Shown piece after piece: positions 40,733 through 50,943 of a stretch of 64,000 nucleotides of DNA. Position numbers and translations under genes: made by a program. The stretch comes from Pseudoips prasinana (lineage: Eukaryota; Arthropoda; Insecta; Lepidoptera; Nolidae). The notes beneath the pieces are model-generated. The model was given only the letters and a program-made list of their open reading frames with translations, was not told the origin of the DNA and made no database searches. Numbering within the stretch: the first letter of the stretch is position 1; each line of letters opens with the position of its first letter. Where the stretch lies: positions 8,340,501-8,404,500 of the forward strand of contig OX621252.1 in assembly GCA_951640165.1 (NCBI GenBank), given 5' to 3'.

Positions 40733-40882
40733 GAATCTAATCCCTGTGTCGCGGGGTACTTTACAAACATGTAATAGACGGACACAAATTACAACCAGAA
40801 TTAGAACAACTTTTTGTGGCGCAGGAATCGAACCCGGGACATGACGCTGCGATGCGACTGTCTTACAGCCTGGCCACGGGGA
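40733..40882 (-). mobile_element. SINE family 3-related copy
   Basis: Minus-strand body matches the family (cgacacagggattagattcc, tgtccgtctattacatg). The head is divergent (gtcccgggttcgattcctgc). It lies in GC-richer sequence next to the hAT insertion region. Confidence 0.6.
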
Positions 40883-41308
40883 ACGGCTGTGCGAACGACG
40901 ATGCGGGGAGCGAGGCGACCATTCGCGCGGCATCGTTTGCAAGCCACGGGCAGTCACGTTCGCCGCGGCAACCAGTGAGGAAGTCCAAGAATGTCCTTAT
41001 TATCTCGATATTGCTTAGAAAATAGCATTTTTTGGTTCAAGACATAATATTTGGAAGAAATTGTGGAGTACATTAATTGAATATGAATCGAGGTATAGAT
41101 GGAGAATTCCGCAAAACGTATGAGAAATACAGAATGTATCCAGAATTTTTTTTGAGTATACCAGAATGAGAATCGAAATGGGCGACCTTGCTAAAACTTC
41201 AGCAATAAAGTCATCGGTGTTCATAATTCGCGGCGAAAACGACTAAATTATTTTGATTACTGCCCTAGTCGCCGCGACTGCTGCTCGACGCCGGGGCTTG
41301 CGCCGTAC

Positions 41309-44127
41309 CAGTGCTGCCAGATGAAAAAATCTAATCAGCGCTGACAGCGGTGCACTAAGCGCTAGATTCGAATATATTCACAAGCCATTAAAGCGCTAAA
41401 TCGGTTCAAACGAGTCAATAAAGCGCTAAATTCGAACTTTTAACTGAAGCGCGTTTTAGACGATCAGTGTGATTTAAATAATCTCCCATACTAAATATGG
41501 GCTGGTAGATTGTGTAATCACATTGATTGTGGAAAAAGCGTCATACGCACAACAAAAATAAAATAAAATACGAAGTGATTGTAGTGAAAAACAACTTTTT
41601 ATTACAATAATAACATTTAGAAGAGAAAACATAATAATATTATTCTATACCTACAGTTTGGGTATAGTAAAGTCAACTTTAAGTAAAAAACAATAAAAAA
41701 AATTAAAATTCTTCTTCCATCAAAGCTGAACTCGAGGGTCCAGGCTGGTTAGGTTCAGTAGTATTTACTTTATATTTTTCGGATGATCCTATCTTACTTA
41801 AAATATCAGCTGGTAGTTGATAATTATAACAGTTGCTGTTAACCCCGGTTAATCCTGTTCTTATTAATAGGATGGCGTTAATAGTTTTTAAATGTAATGC
41901 ATTTCGCAACTTGTTTTTAACCACATTCATTAAGCTGAACACCCGCTCAATATCAGCATTTGAATGTGGCAAACTCATTATTTTTGCCGCGACATTGAAT
42001 AAGTCTTTATATGGACAACATCCAGCTGCGTCCCTCGACTGTTGAACTTCTGTCCAGAACTTCACCGTATCTTCGGTATTTTCCCAGTTCTGTAAGATAA
42101 CAGTTTGCCACTGCTGTATAACATTATCCATATTTTCTGTGTAACCCAGACTTTCCAAAACTTGTATAAAGTTATCAATATTTCTGTTTGGTTTTAAAAT
42201 GACGGAAACAGATAATGCCATAGAGTTTTTAAGTAGTTTTAAATTTTCAGGCAGTCTTTGTTGCAGCTCATTTATTAGTTTAATAATAAAATCAACACAC
42301 CTCGCCTTCATTGCATTTTTTTCATCCTCATTCAATGAAGACTCGTTCATCTCTTTCTCAAATAAATAACCAAGGTATGGTGACATAGACAGATGTTCTT
42401 TCACTTTAATGCTTTCGAATTGCATTCTCGGTTGCGCTATTATTATTTTCGTGCACATGTTTCGTATTAAATCATGTAGCGTATTGTAGAGCAGACATGG
42501 GTCAGAAGCTTTGTTTTCAAAAGTTTTTATTGCCCCTTGTAAATTATTAAGTATTCCACACAAAAACTGCAAATAAATTTTGTTTCTTGGATCGTTGAAC
42601 ATGTTATATAATAATTCGGCTTGGTAGCAATTTTCACGAGTTCTCATTAATTGAAAGTGTAATTTTAGTTCTATCCATTGACTTAAGATTCTAGCTACCG
42701 CGGGTTCAATTGACAGCCATCGTGTATCACAAGCTTTTAAGATCTTAAGTGGCTCCTCTCCAAAGTTTATCGCTTCATATATTTTTTTATATTCGTTTTT
42801 TCGTTTCGGTGAAAGCTTGAACCAATTGTGAGTTTCTCTTATCATAAATTCAATATTTATTGGTATAGTCTCACATGACGCATGTGACACTGCCAATTGA
42901 ATCGAATGGCAGACACATCTTATCAACACTAGATTGGGTAAAGCATACCTTTCCTGCAATATTTTATGGACACCTGCGTTAACTCCAGTCATAACCGAAG
43001 CATTATCTGTTCCGATTCCAATTAACTTGCTTTTATCAAGTTTAAAAGCTTCAAGTTGTACTGTTAACGCTGAAACTATTCCTTCGGCATCTGCAGATTC
43101 CAATTCAACCAGCCCTAAGAATGTGGAAACTATTTCGTTGCGACTGCTGCTAAAATATTTAACAACAATACCGAGATATTTTCGAACAGAAACATCAGTA
43201 GATTCATCTATTATCAAGCTATACGAATTATCACCAATATCATTTCTTAAACAATCTTTAAAATGAGGTGCTAATACTTCCTTAATTATTGCTGTACATT
43301 TCGTTCGGTGCAATTTCATTTCTGTAGTAGCCTTAGAATCCGAAAATGTATTCTTACATAATTCGGTAAGGTGATCAATTGCTTGTATAGCTGTGTGTTC
43401 TGCAACATACATTGAGAGAGCACCTTCAGCCTCAACACAGAGCTTATCGACGGGTTTTTGCAGCATTGAAGAGATTTGTGTTTGTTTTTTGTCCAAGAAT
43501 GGTTTCGCCTGCTTCTTGTGATGAACTGAATCACAATGTCTCTGGATATCGCTTAATTTGGCAAGAAAATCCTTCCTACAATACAAACACATTGCCCTTG
43601 TATCATCTCCAGGCACAGGTTTCAACCATTGTTTAAAGTTGGGCGATTTCTCCCATTCAACTTTATATCTTTGTTTGTACACAATTTTTTTTGATAATGG
43701 TACATCCATTCCAAAAGAGTTAACCAACACAACACTATGGAACACTCACAAGAGTAACTAGTAAAATCAGTGCTTAAAACGTTATTTCTAAACTTGAACT
43801 TCAGTGCGTTCACATAGACAGAATGAAAATGAAAGAAGCAAAGTCAATCAACCAAACATGAAACAAACCGTACTTAATGTTCAAGGGATTCCCCGTGCTC
43901 TATAAGACAATAGAGCTATTGCCATATTAAAACCCAACTGGCATAGAGCATAAAATTGAACATAGACAATAATTTTATCACACTTCTCCACGGCACAAAT
44001 AGTGCTGCCATATTAAAAATTAAGAAAGCGCTAAATTATCCGTTAAGCGCTAAAATTATCAAGTGCCCGCTGAACATAGCAAAAAAGCGCTAGATCTAGC
44101 GCCGAAAGCGCTAAAATGGCAGCACTG
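41309..44127 (-). mobile_element. Complete hAT DNA transposon
   Basis: 2819 bp bounded by cagtgctgcca at 41309-41319 and its complement tggcagcactg at 44117-44127, flanked by the 8-bp duplication cgccgtac (41301-41308, 44128-44135). Both ends carry several copies of aagcgctaaa/aagcgctaga (near 41353, 41391, 41421; 44023, 44043, 44091, 44105), likely transposase binding sites. The single long ORF inside is intact. All hallmarks of a hAT element are present, so it may be recently active. Confidence 0.93.
41703..43745 (-). CDS. hAT transposase, apparently intact
   Basis: 680 uninterrupted codons; the second Met (codon 13, 43709) starting MDVPLSKKIVYKQRYKVEWE is the more likely start. N-terminal zinc-finger-like CLYC...H-x4/5-H at about residues 53-76 (BED-like). 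hAT catalytic acids are visible: Asp180 in SLIIDESTD, Asp247 in IGTDNASVMTG, and Glu600 in LPHSNADIERVFSLMN. The last is also the hAT dimerisation block, and CVCHSIQLAVSHA near 277-289 is typical too. It would bind the element ends and cut and paste it in the nucleus. The tail is acidic (LMEEEF). No host exon is disrupted. Confidence 0.92.
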   Translation of the reverse strand: MFHSVVLVNSFGMDVPLSKKIVYKQRYKVEWEKSPNFKQWLKPVPGDDTRAMCLYCRKDFLAKLSDIQRHCDSVHHKKQAKPFLDKKQTQISSMLQKPVDKLCVEAEGALSMYVAEHTAIQAIDHLTELCKNTFSDSKATTEMKLHRTKCTAIIKEVLAPHFKDCLRNDIGDNSYSLIIDESTDVSVRKYLGIVVKYFSSSRNEIVSTFLGLVELESADAEGIVSALTVQLEAFKLDKSKLIGIGTDNASVMTGVNAGVHKILQERYALPNLVLIRCVCHSIQLAVSHASCETIPINIEFMIRETHNWFKLSPKRKNEYKKIYEAINFGEEPLKILKACDTRWLSIEPAVARILSQWIELKLHFQLMRTRENCYQAELLYNMFNDPRNKIYLQFLCGILNNLQGAIKTFENKASDPCLLYNTLHDLIRNMCTKIIIAQPRMQFESIKVKEHLSMSPYLGYLFEKEMNESSLNEDEKNAMKARCVDFIIKLINELQQRLPENLKLLKNSMALSVSVILKPNRNIDNFIQVLESLGYTENMDNVIQQWQTVILQNWENTEDTVKFWTEVQQSRDAAGCCPYKDLFNVAAKIMSLPHSNADIERVFSLMNVVKNKLRNALHLKTINAILLIRTGLTGVNSNCYNYQLPADILSKIGSSEKYKVNTTEPNQPGPSSSALMEEEF

Positions 44128-44135
44128 CGCCGTAC

Positions 44136-44335
44136 TGATTCATGTATTTATTTGACTCGCCGGCCGCGCCGCCTGTCGCCCGCGCTGTTCGCTCGGTACA
44201 TTTCGCCGGTCGCTTCGCCGTTCGCCGCTCCGCGTGGCTTGATAAGGACACTTCTATACGTTTGTTTCAGTCGCTAGACGCCTCGCCGTTCACACCGCGC
44301 GCGCGATTATCCCATTCGCTGCGACAGACGCCTAT
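44136..44335. other. GC-rich stretch beside the hAT insertion
   Basis: CpG-rich sequence (cgccggccgcgccgcctgtc, tcgcttcgccgttcgccgc) continuing that at 41230-41300 on the other side of the hAT. It stands out in an AT-rich region. Apparent ORFs here are low-complexity Arg/Ala/Ser and not supported. Confidence 0.5.
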
Positions 44336-44382
44336 CGGCGTTTTTTATTTCATACCCAGGTGCGGAGTACGCCTATCGGCGT
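44328..44382. repeat. Paired palindromic motif acgcctatcggcgt (left end)
   Basis: acgcctatcggcgt at 44328-44341 and 44369-44382, with a degenerate third at about 44538-44552. The same motif as acgcccatcggcgt lies at 48409-48422 and 48451-48464. Copies share an upstream gtgc-ga context. Confidence 0.75.
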
Positions 44383-44876
44383 TTTTTTTACAATTGTATA
44401 TATCTTGGCAAAAACCAGCCATAAAAAGGAAAATTTTATTATAGGTGCTATTTTTTGTTTAAATGCACAAAGTACTGCTCACAGTTTCCGGATTTTTAAC
44501 TATCAAAAAAATTGTGAAATTCTTTCTAGGTGCTGAAGCCGCCTAAGGGCGTTTTCCAGGGTTTAACAACCTTTGATTCTAAATATATTTTGTTAATTAT
44601 TACTTTTCTATAATAAAGGTATTTTGAGGGATCACTTACATCGCATAATTTTTAATTCCTATTTTGCATTGGTTTTACAAGTTAGGTATGGCTTTTAATG
44701 ACATAAAATTGTGTACCTATATTTATAAACGTCATAATGGCGGGACCAACTCTTGTAATTGTAAAATTCTCTCATGCATATTTAGCACCCATTTAGTTCT
44801 ATTTTGTACCTGTACTGAAATTGTTGTACCTTACACGGCATAAACGGAATTTCACGAAAACACTGGTCCCGCCATT

Positions 44877-45044
44877 CATTTGCCAGAACTATTGCCGCGT
44901 GGATCATCGCAATGGATAAAAAGAAAAAAATGTAGATATTGTTTAACAAATAAAAAAAGAGTAGACACCATTTATTTCTGTCCAGATTGTCCTAGGTCAC
45001 CAGCTCTATGTATTACCTGCTTTCGACTATTTCACAAATACTGA
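44877..45044 (+). pseudogene. piggyBac transposase C-terminal Cys-rich domain
   Basis: Plus-strand frame HLPELLPRGSSQWIKRKKCRYC-type start (split here), then DTIYFCPDCPRSPALC and TCFRLFHKY before TGA at 45042. The C-x2-C ... C-x2-C ... C-x2-C-x(n)-H pattern is the C-terminal cross-brace zinc domain of piggyBac transposases. The catalytic core is missing upstream. Confidence 0.75.
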
Positions 45045-45773
45045 TGAATATAAGCCAAAGAAAATTCAATCGTAAATCTTTAATTTTATAGTAATTATCA
45101 GTTTTCTATTATGCAAGCCAATATCCCATTACTAATATTTTATTTTTATATTTTTTATACATACACTGCATTAATAATGTTGTTATAATATGCAGTGTAG
45201 GTATTTAACCCTTATTCAAATAAAGGTATATATATTACCACATCGTGTTTTTTTAAATAATGCACTCAAACTTTTAATACGGTAACACAAGGTATAAATA
45301 TCACATATGTATAATCTATAATAATTTGTATATCTATTTTATTTCATTTGACAACCTGTCAACGTCATTTGTCACTGTAAGGTAATGTCAAAGTTGACTC
45401 AACGGTTTTGTTGTGAAAAAAGTCGAGTTTTTGGCGGGTGTATTCAGAAATTTTAAAAGTTTGTTCAAGAAAAAATCTGGTAAGTACTTTTTCGACGCAA
45501 ATTCCAAAACTATAACATATTTTGACTAATCTCACGTGTTAGCAGCATTTGCAATTGACTTATTCATATAATTTAGATGTTTCAAATATGTGGTAAATAT
45601 CTTACCCTTGTCCGATCCCACTTTGAAAAATATCAAATTATCTATATAAAAATCGGTTGTCTTTTTGTATATTTTTTTTGGACTGCAAAAAGCTAAATAA
45701 ATATTTTGAGAAGTTCATATAAAGTTCTTACGTAACGTGTCAATTAATACTTTGTTTATTTCAGATATTCAAT

Positions 45774-46108
45774 ATGTCAAAGAAAATAAATTTAAATGAA
45801 AAAGTAGACTTCAAAAAGTTGTTGATAATTTAGAAGACTTATCGGATCTCTCTGATTGCGACGAAGAAGATGACCCATGTTGGGGACAGGTAATCAGTAG
45901 CCCTGCGGACATCTTTGTACCTGTGCCAGAAGAAGAGATGTTAGAAAGAAGATTAGAAGAATTGTTCGGGTCAACTGAAGAAAATGAAAAAGTTACGCTT
46001 GAACACGATGCTACAGAACAAACCAACGAGTTACAATTTAAAACTAAAACTTCTAGTAGATTAGAAGTTTTAGTTTTAAATTGTAAGAATACCATTAATA
46101 TAAGATAG
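45774..46108 (+). pseudogene. N-terminal acidic part of a piggyBac-like transposase
   Basis: ATG at 45774 (MSKKINLNEKVDFKKL), a frame break near 45815, then LEDLSDLSDCDEEDDPCWGQ and VPEEEMLERRLEELFGSTEE. Acidic, Asp/Glu-rich N-termini are usual in piggyBac transposases. It runs into an inverted repeat at 46036-46082 and stops. Confidence 0.5.
46036..46082. repeat. Inverted repeat inside the piggyBac derivative
   Basis: Arms of about 23 bp: caatttaaaactaaaacttc and gaagttttagttttaaattg around tagtagatta. It may mark the internal deletion joint. Confidence 0.75.
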
Positions 46109-46600
46109 CTAATATGCAATACTAATAAAAAATATTAAAAAAATAAAATGTTTCATTCCCAAATATAAAATAAATATTATAAGTAGAACCAAGAGGAAGT
46201 CACTAGTCAAGAAACGAAAATTAAACCGTAACGGACAATGGTAACAATTTTACCACCAACATCAAAAATTTTGTAGTCATGAACGGATAATGGTAAATTA
46301 TTTACCACCAGAAAAACTACCCCATCCCCTATTCTTTTTTAAATTTTGTTTTAAAATATGAAATCAGTGACCCTCAATTACCTAAAATACAAGGCAACCT
46401 TGAAAAAAAAATGCATACCGGCTCGCGTTTGTTTAAGGGTTAAAATAAGTAATGGAATATTGGCTTACATACTAAAAAACAGTTTAATCAATGATCTGGT
46501 TATAAAAATATATCTTTGATATGTTTTTAATATTCTTTAATCAGAAAAAATTGTAACAACAAATGATCTCGACAGGTTAATAGGTTCACAAGCTCACTAA

Positions 46601-47487
46601 TGCCCGGTTCCTTTATTTTACGATCCGTCATTGGACCAACGTTACCATCCGTAATTCAGCTACCGATACCGATGCAAAACTAGTGTTCCACAATGCCCTA
46701 CCTGCGACGAACATCCGTAGTTTAAACCACCTACGACTCGTTCCGCGATGAACCTCTCGCTCCTCTTCACGATTAGTTATAACAAAAGTCGTACGTCAAT
46801 TATGCGACTAAAATCATTTATTATTCTGTAATATTATGTGAGTAATAGTACAAATTACTGTACTTATAGTTACAGTAATAATTTAATTTGCGTTTTAGGT
46901 TTAAAATATTTATAAATCATTACTATTGAAAATTTGATGTTACGAGTGCATGGTGTGAACAAAACGCGTAACAGGAAAGCGCATGGCGCATGCGTCTGTC
47001 GTCTGACGTCTGTCCAAGAGTATTTCATGGTTTCTAAATAAGTTTTTAAATTGAGTATTTAATCTAAGGTTTGTGGTTATGAAATCTTAGAAGATAGAAA
47101 AATAATCAACCCTTTCTAACGGAAAACAAAGCCATGAATTCTCTATCAGTTTCAGAGCTAGACATCACGGAAATCTCCTCAAACACTATGTTAACTACCA
47201 AAATAAAATACAAACGACTGGTAAACCGACCGAATTCGACTAGTAATCAAAGCAGTAACGCCTCGTTATTTTGACAGTTCCGTGACAGTAGAAAATATTT
47301 ATAGGAACACTTTCGAACGCATCTCCATACAATAAGCTTAATAACGTCCTCCCATCCGTTAGTAACCAGACGTCAGTTATTTGGATAACGACTAGTATTT
47401 TTTAGGAACGGTTTTGCGTTACGGCTGGTAGAAATTCTAACTATTCGTAGTAGAAACGATTCGTTTTTGGAATATAGGAACCGGGCG
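46601..47487. mobile_element. Non-autonomous TIR element, Harbinger-like, TAA target
   Basis: 887 bp; the left end tgcccggttcct and the right end aggaaccgggcg are complementary over 11 bp, flanked by TAA at 46598-46600 and 47488-47490. A 3-bp TWA/CWG target is typical of PIF/Harbinger. No transposase ORF. Confidence 0.65.
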
Positions 47488-47589
47488 TAATTATAATTGT
47501 TTTTGTACTTTTAAATGTCTTAACAATCACATTGATCCACAATTAATAAATGATTATTCGATTTGAGTGTCGTATTTTATTTGACTCGA

Positions 47590-48240
47590 GTGTGAACCCT
47601 TTGCATCATTCAGAAAAGTTTAAATTTTTCCATAAATGCGGGTACGAAGACAGGGTTTAATTTCGTTCATCTCTTCAGTCACTAACTGACCATAAAGGAT
47701 ATTTCGTTTATCTGCACTTTCAATATTGTCATTGATGACGTTCATGCAGTCTTCGCATGTCAACATCTTCTTTCTTAATCTTTTTTTTTGCTTTTCTTTC
47801 GGGTAACAAAATAGACTGAGAATCTTGAGTATCGTCTAATAAATTGGGCGACCATGAACGTTTTTTATCCGACATAAAGAATAAGACGTGAAATATAAGA
47901 GTAATTTGGTGTAGCATCGGAATCCTGGACAATAAATCGGGAATAACTTAAATAATTGCATCAATTCTTTTAAAGCTTATTTTGAAACGATTGTTTGTAT
48001 ATACAAAAATGTCAATGAAAATAAGGTGTATACATATTATATAATATCAGTATAATAATATAATAGTGGTATTATAAAAGTAAAAAAAAGTTTACTACCT
48101 CTGATATTAATTTATAATGATAATTTTACCTTTCCTGTCATTGAAAACTAAAATATATAAGACGGTAGCTTAGAAATAAACTACAATTTATGTAACTAAA
48201 ATAATTTACTTACCATTTATCGCCATATTCTTCCAATTTT
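47590..48240 (-). pseudogene. Spliced or broken coding remnant, unknown family
   Basis: Minus strand. A possible first exon ends at a gtaagtaa donor near 48222. Further on MSDKKRSWSPNLLDDTQDSQ, ILLPERKAKKKIKKEDVD, and after a frame change CEDCMNVINDNIESADKRN and LYGQLVTEEMNEIKPCLRTR to a TAA near 47610. The last segment resembles the BESS-like or Harbinger SANT/MADF partner C-terminus (V-x-EEM-x-I...R-x-RI). Function not assigned. Confidence 0.35.
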
Positions 48241-48408
48241 CACGATCCAACTATTACAGAACCAAAACTTCACAAATAGGCGCCTAATCGATGTTAATTT
48301 ATTTTTTAACACTAAATTTGATCGTTACCGTACCACCAATTTCGCGCATTTGAAGTTTATTGAACATTTTAACGTAAGAATTATTAAGAATTTTAAACAG
48401 TGCTGAAA

Positions 48409-48498
48409 ACGCCCATCGGCGTTTTATATTATCCGTGTGAGGTGCTGAGGACGCCCATCGGCGTTATAGACGAAAACCACCCCGCACCTGAAATATAA
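48409..48498. repeat. Paired palindromic motif acgcccatcggcgt (right end)
   Basis: Two copies (48409, 48451) followed by ccgcacctgaaata, the complement of the tatttca...ggtgcgg at the left end (44346-44366). This fits the right terminus of a 4-kb mobile element. Confidence 0.65.
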
Positions 48499-48839
48499 AG
48501 TTAATTTTCTCTGCCGCAATGAATGGGTTATACGCTATGGCGAATGTCCCGTGGCCATGCCGTTAGCCGCTACCCCACACGTGCAGTCGAGAATAGTCAA
48601 GAAGTTGTAATGATTGAGTGGGGATTTTAAACTTAGTTGGAGTATACCAGTATGCTACGCACGTAAGTGCAATAGAGAATTTCAAATGTTTTTATTTCCC
48701 CCTTTAATAAAATGTTAAGGTATTCTCATCACAAACCCCAGCATCTGAGAAGCATTCGAAATTACATTATCTATATCCACTTGAAATAATAGCTTAGTGT
48801 CGGGAATAACACCAAGATTCCGAAGCTTATTTATTGTGC

Positions 48840-49100
48840 TAAAATGACTACGAAACACTTATCTGGGTGTAAGGCCAGTTTGTTTTCGTTACGATTGCTC
48901 TGAAGTGCAAGAATATCGTCAGGTGATAATGAGATAGTTCTGAAAATTTTCATGCCATCCACAAAACGAAGCACATGTCAGTGATCGACGAACTTTTCGA
49001 TGTCATACACTTAGATTATAATTACTAAGATAAAAAGAAATATAAAGACTAAAGATTTAAAAGAGCAGTGGACCTATAAGTGAGCTCTGACGCACACTAC
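48840..49100 (-). pseudogene. Reverse transcriptase relic
   Basis: Minus-strand words DGMKIFRTISLSPDDILALQ and NKLALHPDKCF resemble the FADD-to-LNxxKC stretch of Jockey/CR1-type RT (FADDxKIF...DD...LQ...W...NxxKC). Strongly decayed. Confidence 0.45.
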
Positions 49101-49799
49101 TTTTCACTTGTTCTCAGCTAGATATGTAATTATTGATTACAACTGTTTGCGATCGGTTCGAGATGTACGATGAAAACCATGGTAATAAATCTCCCATTAA
49201 TCTAGTAGCTTCCAACTAAATGTTATTTTTTCGATCTCTTGGGAACATTGTTTTTCTGTATGAACGGTACCCTATATGAGTCCTTGTATTTGGCAATTCT
49301 GGAGATATCCCACAAAAATGCCAACTGTTTCACATATAAATTAACTTTCTATTAGTGACGTAAACATAATATTATTTTTACAACCCTTCATCAAAAGTAC
49401 TAAAAACTCGATTTTAGATGAAGGCTTTTTTATGGACTATAATATTCGAAATTAGTTTTAGAAAGATTTTCCAAGTAGATATCCATTCAGCATATAATTT
49501 CCTTCCTAAATTGTAAACGCCTACGACATGCGTTTTTGTTACATCGTGGAATTTAGATGCAGTCCTCCTTGATTAAATTTACAATATTTCATGTGACACC
49601 GAAATAACTCAGACCCATAAATTACAAATAAAATCCAACTAGAAGCTAATACAAATAAAACTCTGGACAATGCCATAAACTGGCTGAACTAAAATAACTT
49701 AAAAATAAATATGACTAAACTAACATGATACAATTTCAAACTTACCAAGCAAGTATAACTCCATTGAACATACAATAGAAAGAAAGACTCAGATAAAAT

Positions 49800-50660
49800 G
49801 TGTAAATAATTGCGTATTTTTAGGTCTGTATTACCATAGATAAATTCTGCAACTGGAAGTCACATATTGAAAAGTTAGTGAATAAAATAGACCGAATTGT
49901 ATAGAAATGTTTAAAAAAAAGACTAACAGTGAACATAAGTACAGCATTAATTGCCTACCACACATATGTGTCATCTATATAATAATAATAATCTATATAC
50001 ATATAATAAAATCGTAGGAAAGTCACAACTGTACTTTAAATATTTTTTTAAAAAGAATACTAGGGGCGTGATCTAAAATCGATATCAAAGCCAAAAATAT
50101 CGTTTTTAGAATTTTTGTCTGTTTATCTGTTTGTCTGTATGTATGTCCGGGCTAAACTCAAAAAGTACTGCATGGATTTACTTCAAATGTTGCATAAATA
50201 TTACTAAGAGGTCGGGTAAACATATAGGCTACATATTTTCACGCTGTCACCTACGAGGGATGAGCTGTGATAATTTATAAAATTTAATGCGGGTGTAACC
50301 GCGGGGCACAGCTATCCATAATAAAATAGGTACGGTATCATTGTTTGGGGCAATTCAGTCGAATATGATAGAGTATTTAGAGCTCATAAGAAATGAATTC
50401 GTGCTAAAAGTAGATTCAGTTCTTTAGACAGCTGCAAAATACAAAACATATAGAATATTGCCACTGCCATGTCCATTTACAAAAAGACATACAGTATTTT
50501 TTGAAAAATACGACACTACATCCAGACATAGAGACCATCTAAAATTGCCTCTAATAATATTAGACTTGTTCAAGAAAAACGGCTACTGTATGGCTATTAA
50601 ATTATATAACCATGTGCCAAAAGACATTAAGAAATTGACATACAAACAATTAAAAATTGT
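49800..50660 (+). pseudogene. Jockey-type RT C-terminal relic split by a repeat
   Basis: Plus strand: FRSVLP-like FLGLYYHR followed by FCNWKSHIEKLVNKIDRIV at about 49830-49905, then after a repeat (49985-50325) WGNSVEYDRVFRAHKK and ILPLPCPFTKRHTVFFEKYD, and LPLIILDLFKKNGYCMAIKL with YNHVPKDIKKL. The order matches the thumb-to-C-terminus of Jockey/CR1 ORF2. Stops are frequent. Confidence 0.6.
49985..50325 (-). repeat. gccccgcgg-family repeat inserted in the RT relic
   Basis: Reads in reverse from the gctgtgccccgcggttacac end at about 50310 to cctacgattttattatatgt at 49990. It interrupts the RT coding order, so it is younger than the RT relic. Confidence 0.7.
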
Positions 50661-50943
50661 TTGACTTCTTTCTGAATTAAAATTATTAGATTACTAGATA
50701 ATACTTAGAAGATAGGACATTTGAAATATAATTTTAATAATGTCAATCTCATAATGTAAATTTTAATAGACATAACACATATTAATGGACATATTTGTTT
50801 ATTGTTACCAAATTTGCACGCCCTAAGCGGCAGAATGTGTTGGATTTTATATAATACATAGCACTCTATCGCATTGGACTCATACCTGTAATGATATAAT
50901 ATGTAAGAGGAAAATAAATAAATAAAAATATAAAATAAAAATA

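Larger units (their letters stand above)
45210..46439 (+). mobile_element. Internally deleted piggyBac-like element
   Basis: 1230 bp between TTAA sites (45206-45209 and 46440-46443), beginning ccctta and ending taaggg, as piggyBac elements do. It holds a 5-prime leader with a possible intron (donor gtaagtac at about 45480, acceptor tatttcag before 45767) and an N-terminal coding piece, then a short non-coding 3-prime part. No core domain, so it depends on an outside transposase. Confidence 0.65.

Noticed and set aside
44142..44444. 100-codon Arg/Ser-rich ORF
   Set aside because: Arises from CpG-rich low-complexity sequence and runs across the palindromic end motif; no family resemblance.
45811..46119. 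102-codon minus-strand Ser-rich ORF
   Set aside because: Antisense of the acidic piggyBac-like N-terminus; the Ser richness is the reverse reading of Asp/Glu codons.
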